Assembly: GCA_920105625.2 (NCBI GenBank) | Contig: OV050032.1 | Coordinates: 88,768,542 to 88,832,541 of the forward strand | DNA: 64,000 nt | DNA from: Clusia tigrina | Taxonomy: Eukaryota > Arthropoda > Insecta > Diptera > Clusiidae | Direction of reading: 5' to 3' | Shown here: in pieces, positions 37,241-50,567 of the stretch | Numbering within the stretch: position 1 is the first letter of the stretch | Layout: each line of letters opens with the position of its first letter | Translations under genes and position numbers: made by a program | Notes under the pieces: generated by a model | Seen by the model: only the letters and a program-made list of their open reading frames with translations | Told to the model about the DNA's origin: nothing | Database searches by the model: none

Positions 37241-40200
37241 TGGTACGTTCTACACCTATCAAAGTTTCCAACATACAAATGCTTGTAACTTTTTACTGGA
37301 GCGTCATAAAACCTTGAAATTTTGTAACAAAAAAGTACTCGAGACTCTTGTCAATTTAAGCTATCGCTCAAAGCTATGCTGCCCTTGAGTCCCAAATCAA
37401 ACACTGATAAAACTTGAAATGGCCCTAACTTCTATACGGTACGTCCTACACCTATCAAAGATTGCAACATACAAATACTTGGAACTTTTTACTGGAGCGT
37501 CATAAAACCTTGAAATTTTGTAACAATAAAGTACTCGAGCCTCTTATCAATTTAAGTTATCGCTCAAAGCTATACTACCCTTGAGTCCCAAATCAAACAC
37601 TGATAAAACTTCAAATGGCCCTAACTTCTATACGGTACGTAATACACCTATCAAAGTTTGCAACATACAAATGCTTGTAACTTTTTACTGGAGCGTCATA
37701 AAACCTTGACATTTTGTAACAATAAAGAACTCGAGCCTCTTGTCAATTTAAGTTATCGCTTAAGACTATGCTACCCTTGAGTCCCAAATCAAACACTGAT
37801 AAAATTTCAAATGGCCGTAACTTCTATACGTTACGTCCTACCCCTATCAAAGTTTGCAACATACAAATGCTTGTAACATTTTACTGGAGCGTCATAAAAC
37901 CTTGAAATTTTGTAACAATAACGTACTCGAGCCTCTTGTCAATTTAAGCTATCGCTCAAAGCTATGCTACCCTTGAGTCCCAAATCAAACACTGATAAAA
38001 CTTCAAATGGCCCTAACTTCTATACGGTACGACCTACAACTATCAACGTTTGCAACATACAAATACTTGTAACTTTTTACTGGATCGTCATAAAACTTTA
38101 AAATTTTGTAACAATAAAGTACTCGAGCCTCTTGTCAATTTAAACTATCGCTCAAAGCTATGCTACCCTTGAGTCCCAAATCAAACACTGATAAAACTTC
38201 AAATTGCCCAAACTTTTATTTGGTACGTTCTACACCTATCAAAGTTTCCAACATACAAATGCTTGTAACTTTTTACTGGAGCGTCATAAAACCTTGAAAT
38301 TTTGTAACAAAAAAGTACTCGAGACTCTTGACAATTTAAGCTATCGCTCAAAGCTATGCTGCCCTTGAGTCCCAAATCAAACACTGATAAAACTTGAAAT
38401 GGCCCTAACTTCTATACGGTACGTCCTACACCTATCAAAGATTGCAACATACAAATACTTGGAACTTTTTACTGGAGCGTCATAAAACCTTGAAATTTTG
38501 TAACAATAAAGTACTCGAGCCTCTTATCAATTTAAGTTATCGCTCAAAGCTATACTACCCTTGAGTCCCAAATCAAACACTGATAAAACTTCAAATGGCC
38601 CTAACTTCTATACGGTACGTAATACACCTATCAAAGGTTGCAACATACAAATGCTTGGAACTTTTTACTGGAGCGTCATAAAACTTAAAAATTTTGTAAC
38701 AATAAAGTACTCGAGCCTCTTGTAAATTTAAACTTTCGCTCAAAACTATGCTACCCTTGAGTCCCAAATCAAACACTGATAAAACTTCAAATTGCCCTAA
38801 CTTCTATATGGTACGTTCTACACCTATCAAAGTTTGCAACATACAAATGCTTGTAGCTTTTTACTGGAGCGTTATAAAACCTTGAAATTTTGTAACAATA
38901 AAGTACTCGAGCCTCTTGTCAATTTAAGCTATCGCTCAAAGCTATGCTGCCCTTGAGTCCCAAATCAAACACTGATAAAACTTCAAATGGTCCTAACTTC
39001 TATACGGTACGTCCTACACCTATCAAAGTTTGCAACATACATATGCTTGTAACTTTTTACTGGAACGTCATAAAACCTTGAAATTTTGTAACAATAAAGT
39101 ACTCGAGCCTCTTGTCAATTTGAGCTATCGCTCAAAGCTATGCTACCCTTGAGTGCCAAATCAAACACTGATAAAACTTCCAATGGCCCTAACTTCTATA
39201 CGGTACGTCCTACACCTATCAAAGGTTGCAACATACAAATGCTTGGAACTTTTTACTGGAGCGTCATAAAACCTTGAAATTTTGTAACAATAAAGTACTC
39301 GAGCCTCTTGTCAATTTAAGTTATCGCTCAAAGCTATGCTACCCTTGAGTCCCAAATCAAACACTGATATAACTTCAAATGGCCCTAACTTCTATACGGT
39401 ACGTCCTACACCTATCAAAGTTTGCAACATACAAATTCTTGTAACTTTTTACTGGAGCGTCATAAAACCTTGACATTTTGTAACAATAAAGTACTCGAGC
39501 CTCTTGTCAATTTAAGTTATCGCTCAAAGCTATGCTACCCTTGAGTCCCAAATCAAACACTGATAAAACTTCAAATGGCCGTAACTTCTATACGGTACGT
39601 CCTACACCTGTCAAAGTTTGCAACATACAAATGCTTGTAACTTTTTACTGGAGCGTCATAAAACCTTGACATTTTGTACCAATAAAGAACTCGAGCCTCT
39701 TGTCAATTTAAGTTATCGCCTAAGACTATGCTACCCTTGAGTCCCAAATCAAACACTGATAAAACTTCAAATGGCCGTAACTTCTATACGTTACGTCCTA
39801 CCCCTATCAAAGTTTGCAACATACAAATGCTTGTAACATTTTACTGGAGCTTCATAAAACCTTGAAATTTTGTAACAATAAAGTACTCGAGCCTCTTGTC
39901 AATTTAAGCTATCGCTCAAAGCTATGCTACCCTTGAGTCCCAAATCAAACACTGATAAAACTTCAAATGGCCCTAACTTCTATACGGTACGACCTACAAC
40001 TATCAACGTTTGCAACATACAAATACTTGTAACTTTTTACTGGATCGTCATAAAACTTTAAAATTTTGTAACAATAAAGTACTCGAGCCTCTTGTCAATT
40101 TAAACTATCGCTCAAAGCTATGCTACCCTTGAGTCCCAAATCAAACACTGATAAAACTTCAAATTGCCCAAACTTTTATATGGTACGTTCTACACCTATC

Positions 40201-40768
40201 AAAGTTTCCAACATACAAATGCTTGTAACTTTTTACTGGAGCGTCATAAAACCTTGAAATTTTGTAACAAAAAAGTACTCGAGACTCTTGTCAATTTAAG
40301 CTATCGCTCAAAGCTATGCTGCCCTTGAGTCCCAAATCAAACACTGATAAAACTTGAAAAGGCCCTAACTTCTATACGGTACGTCCTACACTTATCAAAG
40401 ATTGCAACATACAAATACTTGGAACTTTTTACTGGAGCGTCATAAAACCTTGAAATTTTGTAACAATAAAGTACTCGAGCCTCTTATCAATTTAAGTTAT
40501 CGCTCAAAGCTATGCTACCCTTGAGTCCCAAATCAAACACTGATAAAACTTCAAATGGCCCTAACTTCTATACGGTACGTCCTACACCTATCAAAGGTTG
40601 CAACATACAAATGCTTGGAACTTTTTACTGGAGCGTCATAAAACTTAAAAATTTTGTAACAATAAAGTACTCGAGCCTCTTGTAAATTTAAACTTTCGCT
40701 CAAAACTATGCTACCCTTGAGTCCCAAATCAAACACTGATAAAACTTCAAATTGCCCTAACTTCTATA
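35869..40768 (+). repeat. 25-monomer segment duplicated at offset 5,488, copy 1
   Basis: The order is R, S, T, U, D, E, F, G, H', D'', E, F, G, H', M', N, O, P, Q, D, E, F, G, H', M'. Private marks include GTAATACACC (37633 and 38613), TGTAGCTTTT with GCGTTAT (38809), ACATATGC and GAGTGCC (39005), GATATAAC (39201), AAATTCTTG (39397), TTGTACCAAT (39593) and GAGCTTCAT (39789). Confidence 0.88.
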
Positions 40769-41356
40769 TGGTACGTTCTACACCTATCAAAGTTTGCAAC
40801 ATACAAATGCTTGTAACTTTTTACTGGAGCGTCATAAAACCTTGAAATTTTGTAACAATAAAGTACTCGAGCGTCTTGTCAATTTAAGCTATCGCTCAAA
40901 GCTATGCTGCCCTTGAGTCCCAAATCAAACACTGATAAAACTTCAAATGGTCCTAACTTCTATACGGTACGTCCTACACCTATCAAAGTTTGCAACATAC
41001 AAATGCTTGTAACTTTTTACTGGAACGTCATAAAACCTTGAAATTTTGTAACAATAAAGTACTCGAGCCTCTTGTCAATTTGAGCTATCGCTCAAAGCTA
41101 TGCTACCCTTGAGTCCCAAATCAAACACTGATAAAACTTCCAATGGCCCTAACTTCTATACGGTACGTCCTACACCTATCAAAGGTTGCAACATACAAAT
41201 GCTTGGAACTTTTTACTGGAGCGTCATAAAACCTTGAAATTTTGTAACAATAAAGTACTCGAGCCTCTTGTCAATTTAAGTTATCGCTCAAAGCTATGCT
41301 ACCCTTGAGTCCCAAATCAAACACTGATAAAACTTCAAATGGCCCTAACTTCTATA
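40769..41356 (+). repeat. Three-monomer spacer N-O-P between the 5,488-offset copies
   Basis: N (40769, GAGCGTCTT), O (40965) and P (41161) separate the two 25-monomer segments. They resemble 35085-35672 more than the N-O-P of the neighbouring blocks, which carry TGTAGC, ACATATGC and GATATAAC. Confidence 0.85.
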
Positions 41357-44300
41357 CGGTACGTCCTACACCTATCAAAGTTTTCAACATACAAGTGCTT
41401 GTAACTTTTTACTGGAGCGTCATAAAACCTTGAAATTTTGTAACAATAAAGTACTCGAGCCTATTGTCAATTTAAGCTGTCGCTCAAAGCTATGCTACCC
41501 TTGAGTCCCAAATCAAACACTGATAAAACTTCAAATGGCCCTAACTTCTATACGGTACGTCCTACAACTATCAAAGTTTGCAATATACAAACGCTTGTAA
41601 CTTTTTACTGGATCGTCATAAAACCTTGAAATTTTGTAACAATAAAGAACTCGAGCCTCTTATCAATTTAAACTATCGCTCAAAGCTATGCTACCCTTGA
41701 GTCCCAAATCAAACACTGATAAAACTTCAAATTGCCCTAACTTCTATACGGTACGTTCTACACCTATCAAAGTTTGCAACATACAAATGCTTGCAACTTT
41801 TTACTGGAGCGTCATAAAACCTTGAAATTTTGTAACAATAAAGTACTCGAGCCTCTTGTCAATTTAAGCTATCGCACAAAGTTATGCTGCCCTTGAGTAA
41901 CAAATCAAACACTGATAAAACTTCAAATGGCCCTAACTTCTATACGGTACGTCCTACACCTATCAAAGATTGCAACATACAAATGCTTGTAACTTTTTAC
42001 TGGAGCGTCATAAAACCTTGAAATTTTGTAACAATAAAGTACTCGAGCCTCTTGTCAATTTAAGTTATCGCTCAAAGCTATGCTACCCTTGAGTCCCAAA
42101 TCAAACACTGATAAAACTTCAAATGGCCGTAACTTCTCTACGGTACGTCCTACACCTATCAAAGTTTGCAACATACAAATGCTTGTAACTTTTTACTGGA
42201 GCGTCATAAAACCTTGACATTTTGTAACAATAAAGAACTCGAGCCTCTTGTCAATTTAAGTTATCGCTTAAGACTATGCTACCCTTGAGTCCCAAATCAA
42301 ACACTGATAAAACTTCAAATGGCCGTAACTTCTATACGTTACGTCCTACCCCTATCAAAGTTTGCAACATACAAATGCTTGTAACATTTTACTGGAGCGT
42401 CATAAAACCTTGAAATTTTGTAACAATAACGTACTCGAGCCTCTTGTCAATTTAAGCTATCGCTCAAAGCTATGCTACCCTTGAGTCCCAAATCAAACAC
42501 TGATAAAACTTCAAATGGCCCTAACTTCTATACGGTACGACCTACAACTATCAACGTTTGCAACATACAAATACTTGTAACTTTTTACTGGATCGTCATA
42601 AAACTTTAAAATTTTGTAACAATAAAGTACTCGAGCCTCTTGTCAATTTAAACTATCGCTCAAAGCTATGCTACCCTTGAGTCCCAAATCAAACACTGAT
42701 AAAACTTCAAATTGCCCAAACTTTTATATGGTACGTTCTACACCTATCAAAGTTTCCAACATACAAATGCTTGTAACTTTTTACTGGAGCGTCATAAAAC
42801 CTTGAAATTTTGTAACAAAAAAGTACTCGAGACTCTTGCCAATTTAAGCTATCGCTCAAAGCTATGCTGCCCTTGAGTCCCAAATCAAACACTGATAAAA
42901 CTTGAAATGGCCCTAACTTCTATACGGTACGTCCTACACCTATCAAAGATTGCAACATACAAATACTTGGAACTTTTTACTGGAGCGTCATAAAACCTTG
43001 AAATTTTGTAACAATAAAGTACTCGAGCCTCTTATCAATTTAAGTTATCGCTCAAAGCTATACTACCCTTGAGTCCCAAATCAAACACTGATAAAACTTC
43101 AAATGGCCCTAACTTCTATACGGTACGTAATACACCTATCAAAGTTTGCAACATACAAATGCTTGTAACTTTTTACTGGAGCGTCATAAAACCTTGACAT
43201 TTTGTAACAATAAAGAACTCGAGCCTCTTGTCAATTTAAGTTATCGCTTAAGACTATGCTACCCTTGAGTCCCAAATCAAACACTGATAAAACTTCAAAT
43301 GGCCGTAACTTCTATACGTTACGTCCTACCCCTATCAAAGTTTGCAACATACAAATGCTTGTAACATTTTACTGGAGCGTCATAAAACCTTGAAATTTTG
43401 TAACAATAACGTACTCGAGCCTCTTGTCAATTTAAGCTATCGCTCAAAGCTATGCTACCCTTGAGTCCCAAATCAAACACTGATAAAACTTCAAATGGCT
43501 CTAACTTCTATACGGTACGACCTACAACTATCAACGTTTGCAACATACAAATACTTGTAACTTTTTACTGGATCGTCATAAAACTTTAAAATTTTGTAAC
43601 AATAAAGTACTCGAGCCTCTTGTCAATTTAAACTATCGCTCAAAGCTATGCTACCCTTGAGTCCCAAATCAAACACTGATAAAACTTCAAATTGCCCAAA
43701 CTTTTATATGGTACGTTCTACACCTATCAAAGTTTCCAACATACAAATGCTTGTAACTTTTTACTGGAGCGTCATAAAACCTTGAAATTTTGTAACAAAA
43801 AAGTACTCGAGACTCTTGTCAATTTAAGCTATCGCTCAAAGCTATGCTGCCCTTGAGTCCCAAATCAAACACTGATAAAACTTGAAATGGCCCTAACTTC
43901 TATACGGTACGTCCTACACCTATCAAAGATTGCAACATACAAATACTTGGAACTTTTTACTGGAGCGTCATAAAACCTTGAAATTTTGTAACAATAAAGT
44001 ACTCGAGCCTCTTATCAATTTAAGTTATCGCTCAAAGCTATACTACCCTTGAGTCCCAAATCAAACACTGATAAAACTTCAAATGGCCCTAACTTCTATA
44101 CGGAAGGTAATACACCTATCAAAGGTTGCAACATACAAATGCTTGGAACTTTTTACTGGAGCGTCATAAAACTTAAAAATTTTGTAACAATAAAGTACTC
44201 GAGCCTCTTGTAAATTTAAACTTTCGCTCAAAACTATGCTACCCTTGAGTCCCAAATCAAACACTGATAAAACTTCAAATTGCCCTAACTTCTATATGGT

Positions 44301-46255
44301 ACGTTCTACACCTATCAAAGTTTGCAACATACAAATGCTTGTAGCTTTTTACTGGAGCGTTATAAAACCTTGAAATTTTGTAACAATAAAGTACTCGATC
44401 CTCTTGTCAATTTAAGCTATCGCTCAAAGCTATGCTGCCCTTGAGTCCCAAATCAAACACTGATAAAACTTCAAATGGTCCTAACTTCTATACGGTACGT
44501 CCTACACCTATCAAAGTTTGCAACATACATATGCTTGTAACTTTTTACTGGAACGTCATAAAACCTTGAAATTTTGTAACAATAAAGTACTCGAGCCTCT
44601 TGTCAATTTGAGCTATCGCTCAAAGCTATGCTACCCTTGAGTGCCAAATCAAACACTGATAAAACTTCCAATGGCCCTAACTTCTATACGGTACGTCCTA
44701 CACATATCAAAGGTTGCAACATACAAATGCTTGGAATTTTTACTGGAGCGTCATAAAACCTTGAAATTTTGTAACAATAAAGTACTCGAGCCTCTTGTCA
44801 ATTTAAGTTATCGCTCAAAGCTATGCTACCCTTGAGTCCCAAATCAAACACTGATATAACTTCAAATGGCCCTAACTTCTATACGGTACGTCCTACACCT
44901 ATCAAAGTTTGCAACATACAAATTCTTGTAACTTTTTACTGGAGCGTCATAAAACCTTGACATTTTGTAACAATAAAGTACTCGAGCCTCTTGTCAATTT
45001 AAGTTATCGCTCAAAGCTATGCTACCCTTGAGTCCCAAATCAAACACTGATAAAACTTCAAATGGCCGTAACTTCTATACGGTACGTCCTACACCTGTCA
45101 AAGTTTGCAACATACAAATGCTTGTAACTTTTTACTGGAGCGTCATAAAACCTTGACATTTTGTACCAATAAAGAACTCGAGCCTCTTGTCAATTTAAGT
45201 TATCGCCTAAGACTATGCTACCCTTGAGTCCCAAATCAAACACTGATAAAACTTCAAATGGCCGTAACTTCTATACGTTACGTCCTACCCCTATCAAAGT
45301 TTGCAACATACAAATGCTTGTAACATTTTACTGGAGCTTCATAAAACCTTGAAATTTTGTAACAATAAAGTACTCGAGCCTCTTGTCAATTTAAGCTATC
45401 GCTCAAAGCTATGCTACCCTTGAGTCCCAAATCAAACACTGATAAAACTTCAAATGGCCCTAACTTCTATACGGTACGACCTACAACTATCAACGTTTGC
45501 AACATACAAATACTTTTAACTTTTTACTGGATCGTCATAAAACTTTAAAATTTTGTAACAATAAAGTACTCGAGCCTCTTGTCAATTTAAACTATCGCTC
45601 AAAGCTATGCTACCCTTGAGTCCCAAATCAAACACTGATAAAACTTCAAATTGCCCAAACTTTTATATGGTACGTTCTACACCTATCAAAGTTTCCAACA
45701 TACAAATGCTTGTAACTTTTTACTGGAGCGTCATAAAACCTTGAAATTTTGTAACAAAAAAGTACTCGAGACTCTTGTCAATTTAAGCTATCGCTCAAAG
45801 CTATGCTGCCCTTGAGTCCCAAATCAAACACTGATAAAACTTGAAAAGGCCCTAACTTCTATACGGTACGTCCTACACTTATCAAAGATTGCAACATACA
45901 AATACTTGGAACTTTTTACTGGAGCGTCATAAAACCTTGAAATTTTGTAACAATAAAGTACTCGAGCCTCTTATCAATTTAAGTTATCGCTCAAAGCTAT
46001 GCTACCCTTGAGTCCCAAATCAAACACTGATAAAACTTCAAATGGCCCTAACTTCTATACGGTACGTCCTACACCTATCAAAGGTTGCAACATACAAATG
46101 CTTGGAACTTTTTACTGGAGCGTCATAAAACTTAAAAATTTTGTAACAATAAAGTACTCGAGCCTCTTGTAAATTTAAACTTTCGCTCAAAACTATGCTA
46201 CCCTTGAGTCCCAAATCAAACACTGATAAAACTTCAAATTGCCCTAACTTCTATA
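41357..46255 (+). repeat. 25-monomer segment duplicated at offset 5,488, copy 2
   Basis: Matches 35869-40768 at +5,488 (+5,487 after the one-base deletion near 44735). It shares TCTCTACGG, GTAATACACC, TGTAGC, ACATATGC, GATATAAC, TTGTACCAAT and GAGCTTCAT. Copy-specific changes include GCCAATTTAAG near 42838, CGGAAGGTAAT at 44101, and CTCGATCCTC near 44394, which destroys an XhoI site. Confidence 0.88.
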
Positions 46256-47039
46256 TGGTACGTTCTACACCTATCAAAGTTTGCAACATACAAATGCTTG
46301 TAACTTTTTACTGGAGCGTCATAAAACCTTGAAATTTTGTAACAATAAAGTACTAAAGCCTCTTGACAATTTAAGTTATCGCTCAAAGCTATGCTGCCCT
46401 TGAGTCCCAAATCAAACACTGATAAAACTTCAAATGGTCCTAACTTCTATACGGTACGTCCTACACCTATCAATGTTTGCAACATACATATGCTTGTAAC
46501 TTTTTACTGGAACGTCATAAAAACTTGAAATTTTGTAACAATAAAGTACTCGAGCCTCTTGTCAATTTGAGCTATCGCTCAAAGCTATGCTACCCTTGAG
46601 TCCCAAATCAAACACTGATAAAACTTCCAATGGCCCTAACTTCTATACGGTACGTCCTACACCTATCAAAGGTTTCAACATACAAATGCTTGGAACTTTT
46701 TACTGGAGCGTCATAAAACCTTGAAATTTTGTAACAATAAAGTACTCGAGCCTCTTGTCAATTTAAGTTATCGCTCAAAGCTATGCTACCATTGAGTCCC
46801 AAATCAAACACTGATATAACTTCAAATGGCCCTAACTTCTATACGGTACGTCCTACACCTATCAAAGTTTGCAACATACAAATGCTTGTAACTTTTTACT
46901 GGAGCGTCATAAAACCTTGACATTTTGTAACAATAAAGTACTCGAGCCTCTTGTCAATTTAAGTTATCGCTCAAAGCTATGCTACCCTTGAGTCCCAAAT
47001 CAAACACTGATAAAACTTCAAATGGCCCTAACTTCTATA
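43513..47039 (+). repeat. Eighteen-monomer (3,527-bp) higher-order block, copy 1
   Basis: The order is F, G, H', M', N, O, P, Q, D, E, F, G, H', M', N, O, P, Q. The two M' units differ: the first has GTAATACACC, the second GTCCTACACC. The second N (46256) has ACTAAAGCC and CTTGACAAT, and the second O (46452) has CAATGTTTGC. The block is one base short because of the deletion in P at 44689. It overlaps the 5,488-offset copy 2, so the duplications are nested. Confidence 0.92.
44689..44883 (+). repeat. 195-bp monomer, P type with one-base deletion
   Basis: Reads TTGGAATTTTTACTGG where other P units read TTGGAACTTTTTACTGG; one base is missing near 44735. It also has CACATATC. The equivalent units at 39201 and 48216 are intact, so the loss is private to this copy. 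Confidence 0.95.
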
Positions 47040-50000
47040 CGGTACGACCTACAACTATCAACGTTTGCAACATACAAATACTTGTAACTTTTTACTGGAT
47101 CGTCATAAAACTTTAAAATTTTGTAACAATAAAGTACTCGAGCCTCTTGTCAATTTAAACTATCGCTCAAAGCTATGCTACCCTTGAGTCCCAAATCAAA
47201 CACTGATAAAACTTCAAATTGCCCAAACTTTTATATGGTACGTTCTACACCTATCAAAGTTTCCAACATACAAATGCTTGTAACTTTTTACTGGAGCGTC
47301 ATAAAACCTTGAAATTTTGTAACAAAAAAGTACTCGAGACTCTTGTCAATTTAAGCTATCGCTCAAAGCTATGCTGCCCTTGAGTCCCAAATCAAACACT
47401 GATAAAACTTGAAATGGCCCTAACTTCTATACGGTACGTCCTACACCTATCAAAGATTGCAACATACAAATACTTGGAACTTTTTACTGGAGCGTCATAA
47501 AACCTTGAAATTTTGTAACAATAAAGTACTCGAGCCTCTTATCAATTTAAGTTATCGCTCAAAGCTATACTACCCTTGAGTCCCAAATCAAACACTGATA
47601 AAACTTCAAATGGCCCTAACTTCTATACGGTACGTAATACACCTATCAAAGGTTGCAACATACAAATGCTTGGAACTTTTTACTGGAGCGTCATAAAACT
47701 TAAAAATTTTGTAACAATAAAGTACTCGAGCCTCTTGTAAATTTAAACTTTCGCTCAAAACTATGCTACCCTTGAGTCCCAAATCAAACACTGATAAAAC
47801 TTCAAATTGCCCTAACTTCTATATGGTACGTTCTACACCTATCAAAGTTTGCAACATACAAATGCTTGTAGCTTTTTACTGGAGCGTTATAAAACCTTGA
47901 AATTTTGTAACAATAAAGTACTCGAGCCTCTTGTCAATTTAAGCTATCGCTCAAAGCTATGCTGCCCTTGAGTCCCAAATCAAACACTGATAAAACTTCA
48001 AATGGTCCTAACTTCTATACGGTACGTCCTACACCTATCAAAGTTTGCAACATACATATGCTTGTAACTTTTTACTGGAACGTCATAAAACCTTGAAATT
48101 TTGTAGCAATAAAGTACTCGAGCCTCTTGTCAATTTGAGCTATCGCTCAAAGCTATGCTACCCTTGAGTGCCAAATCAAACACTGATAAAACTTCCAATG
48201 GCCCTAACTTCTATACGGTACGTCCTACACCTATCAAAGGTTGCAATATACAAATGCTTGGAACTTTTTACTGGAGCGTCATAAAACCTTGAAATTTTGT
48301 AACAATAAAGTACTCGAGCCTCTTGTCAATTTAAGTTATCGCTCAAAGCTATGCTACCCTTGAGTCCCAAATCAAACACTGATATAACTTCAAATGGCCC
48401 TAACTTCTATACGGTACGTCCTACACCTATCAAAGTTTGCAACATACAAATTCTTCTAACTTTTTACTGGAGCGTCATAAAACCTTGACATTTTGTAACA
48501 ATAAAGTACTCGAGCCTCTTGTCAATTTAAGTTATCGCTCAAAGCTATGCTACCCTTGAGTCCCAAATCAAACACTGATAAAACTTCAAATGGCCGTAAC
48601 TTCTATACGGTACGTCCTACACCTGTCAAAGTTTGCAACATACAAATGCTTGTAACTTTTTACTGGAGCGTCATAAAACCTTGACATTTTGTACCAATAA
48701 AGAACTCGAGCCTCTTGTCAATTTAAGTTATCGCCTAAGACTATGCTACCCTTGAGTCCCAAATCAAACACTGATAAAACTTCAAATGGCCGTAACTTCT
48801 ATACGTTACGTCCTACCCCTATCAAAGTTTGCAACATACAAATGCTTGTAACATTTTACTGGAGCTTCATAAAACCTTGAAATTTTGTAACAAAAAAGTA
48901 CTCGAGCCTCTTGTCAATTTAAGCTATCGCTCAAAGCTATGCTACCCTTGAGTCCCAAATCAAACACTGATAAAACTTCAAATGGCCCTAACTTCTATAC
49001 GGTACGACCTACAACTATCAACGTTTGCAACATACAAATACTTGTAACTTTTTAATGGATCGTCATAAAACTTTAAAATTTTGTAACAATAAAGTACTCG
49101 AGCCTCTTGTCAATTTAAACTATCGCTCAAAGCTATGCTACCCTTGAGTCCCAAATCAAACACTGATAAAACTTCAAATTGCCCAAACTTTTATATGGTA
49201 CGTTCTACACCTATCAAAGTTTCCAACATACAAATGCTTGTAACTTTTTACTGGAGCGTCATAAAACCTTGAAATTTTGTAACAAAAAAGTACTCGAGAC
49301 TCTTGTCAATTTAAGCTATCGCTCAAAGCTATGCTGCCCTTGAGTCCCAAATCAAACACTGATAAAACTTGAAAAGGCCCTAACTTTTATACGGTACGTC
49401 CTACACTTATCAAAGATTGCAACATACAAATACTTGGAACTTTTTACTGGAGCGTCATAAAACCTTGAAATTTTGTAACAATAAAGTACTCGAGCCTCTT
49501 ATCAATTTAAGTTATCGCTCAAAGCTATGCTACCCTTGAGTCCCAAATCAAACACTGATAAAACTTCAAATGGCCCTAACTTCTATACGGTACGTCCTAC
49601 ACCTATCAAAGGTTGCAACATACAAATGCTTGGAACTTTTTACTGGAGCGTCATAAAACTTAAAAATTTTGTAACAATAAAGTACTCGAGCCTCTTGTAA
49701 ATTTAAACTTTCGCTCAAAACTATGCTACCCTTGAGTCCCAAATCAAACACTGATAAAACTTCAAATTGCCCTAACTTCTATATGGTACGTTCTACACCT
49801 ATCAAAGTTTGCAACATACAAATGCTTGTAACTTTTTACTGGAGCGTCATAAAACCTTGAAATTTTGTAACAATAAAGTACTAAAGCCTCTTGACAATTT
49901 AAGCTATCGCTCAAAGCTATGCTGCCCTTGAGTCCCAAATCAAACACTGATAAAACTTCAAATGGTCCTAACTTCTATACGGTACGTCCTACACCTATCA

Positions 50001-50567
50001 ATGTTTGCAACATACATATGCTTGTAACTTTTTACTGGAACGTCATAAAAACTTGAAATTTTGTAACAATAAAGTACTCGAGCCTCTTGTCAATTTGAGC
50101 TATCGCTCAAAGCTATGCTACCCTTGAGTCCCAAATGAAACACTGATAAAACTTCCAATGGCCCTAACTTCTATACGGTACGTCCTACACCTATCAAAGG
50201 TTGCAACATACAAATGCTTGGAACTTTTTACTGGAGCGTCATAAAACCTTGAAATTTTGTAACAATAAAGTACTCGAGCCTCTTGTCAATTTAAGTTATC
50301 GCTCAAAGCTATGCTACCATTGAGTCCCAAATCAAACACTGATATAACTTCAAATGGCCCTAACTTCTATACGGTACGTCCTACACCTATCAAAGTTTGC
50401 AACATACAAATGCTTGTAACTTTTTACTGGAGCGTCATAAAACCTTGACATTTTGTAACAATAAAGTACTCGAGCCTCTTGTCAATTTAAGTTATCGCTC
50501 AAAGCTATGCTACCCTTGAGTCCCAAATCAAACACTGATAAAACTTCAAATGGCCCTAACTTCTATA
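47040..50567 (+). repeat. Eighteen-monomer (3,528-bp) higher-order block, copy 2
   Basis: Matches 43513-47039 unit for unit, including both M' variants, ACTAAAGCC (49784) and CAATGTTTGC (49980). Copy-specific changes include TTGTAGCAAT near 48105, TTTTTAATGG near 49053 and AACAAAAAAG in E near 48890. The first 14 units exist a third time at 38025-40768. Confidence 0.92.
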
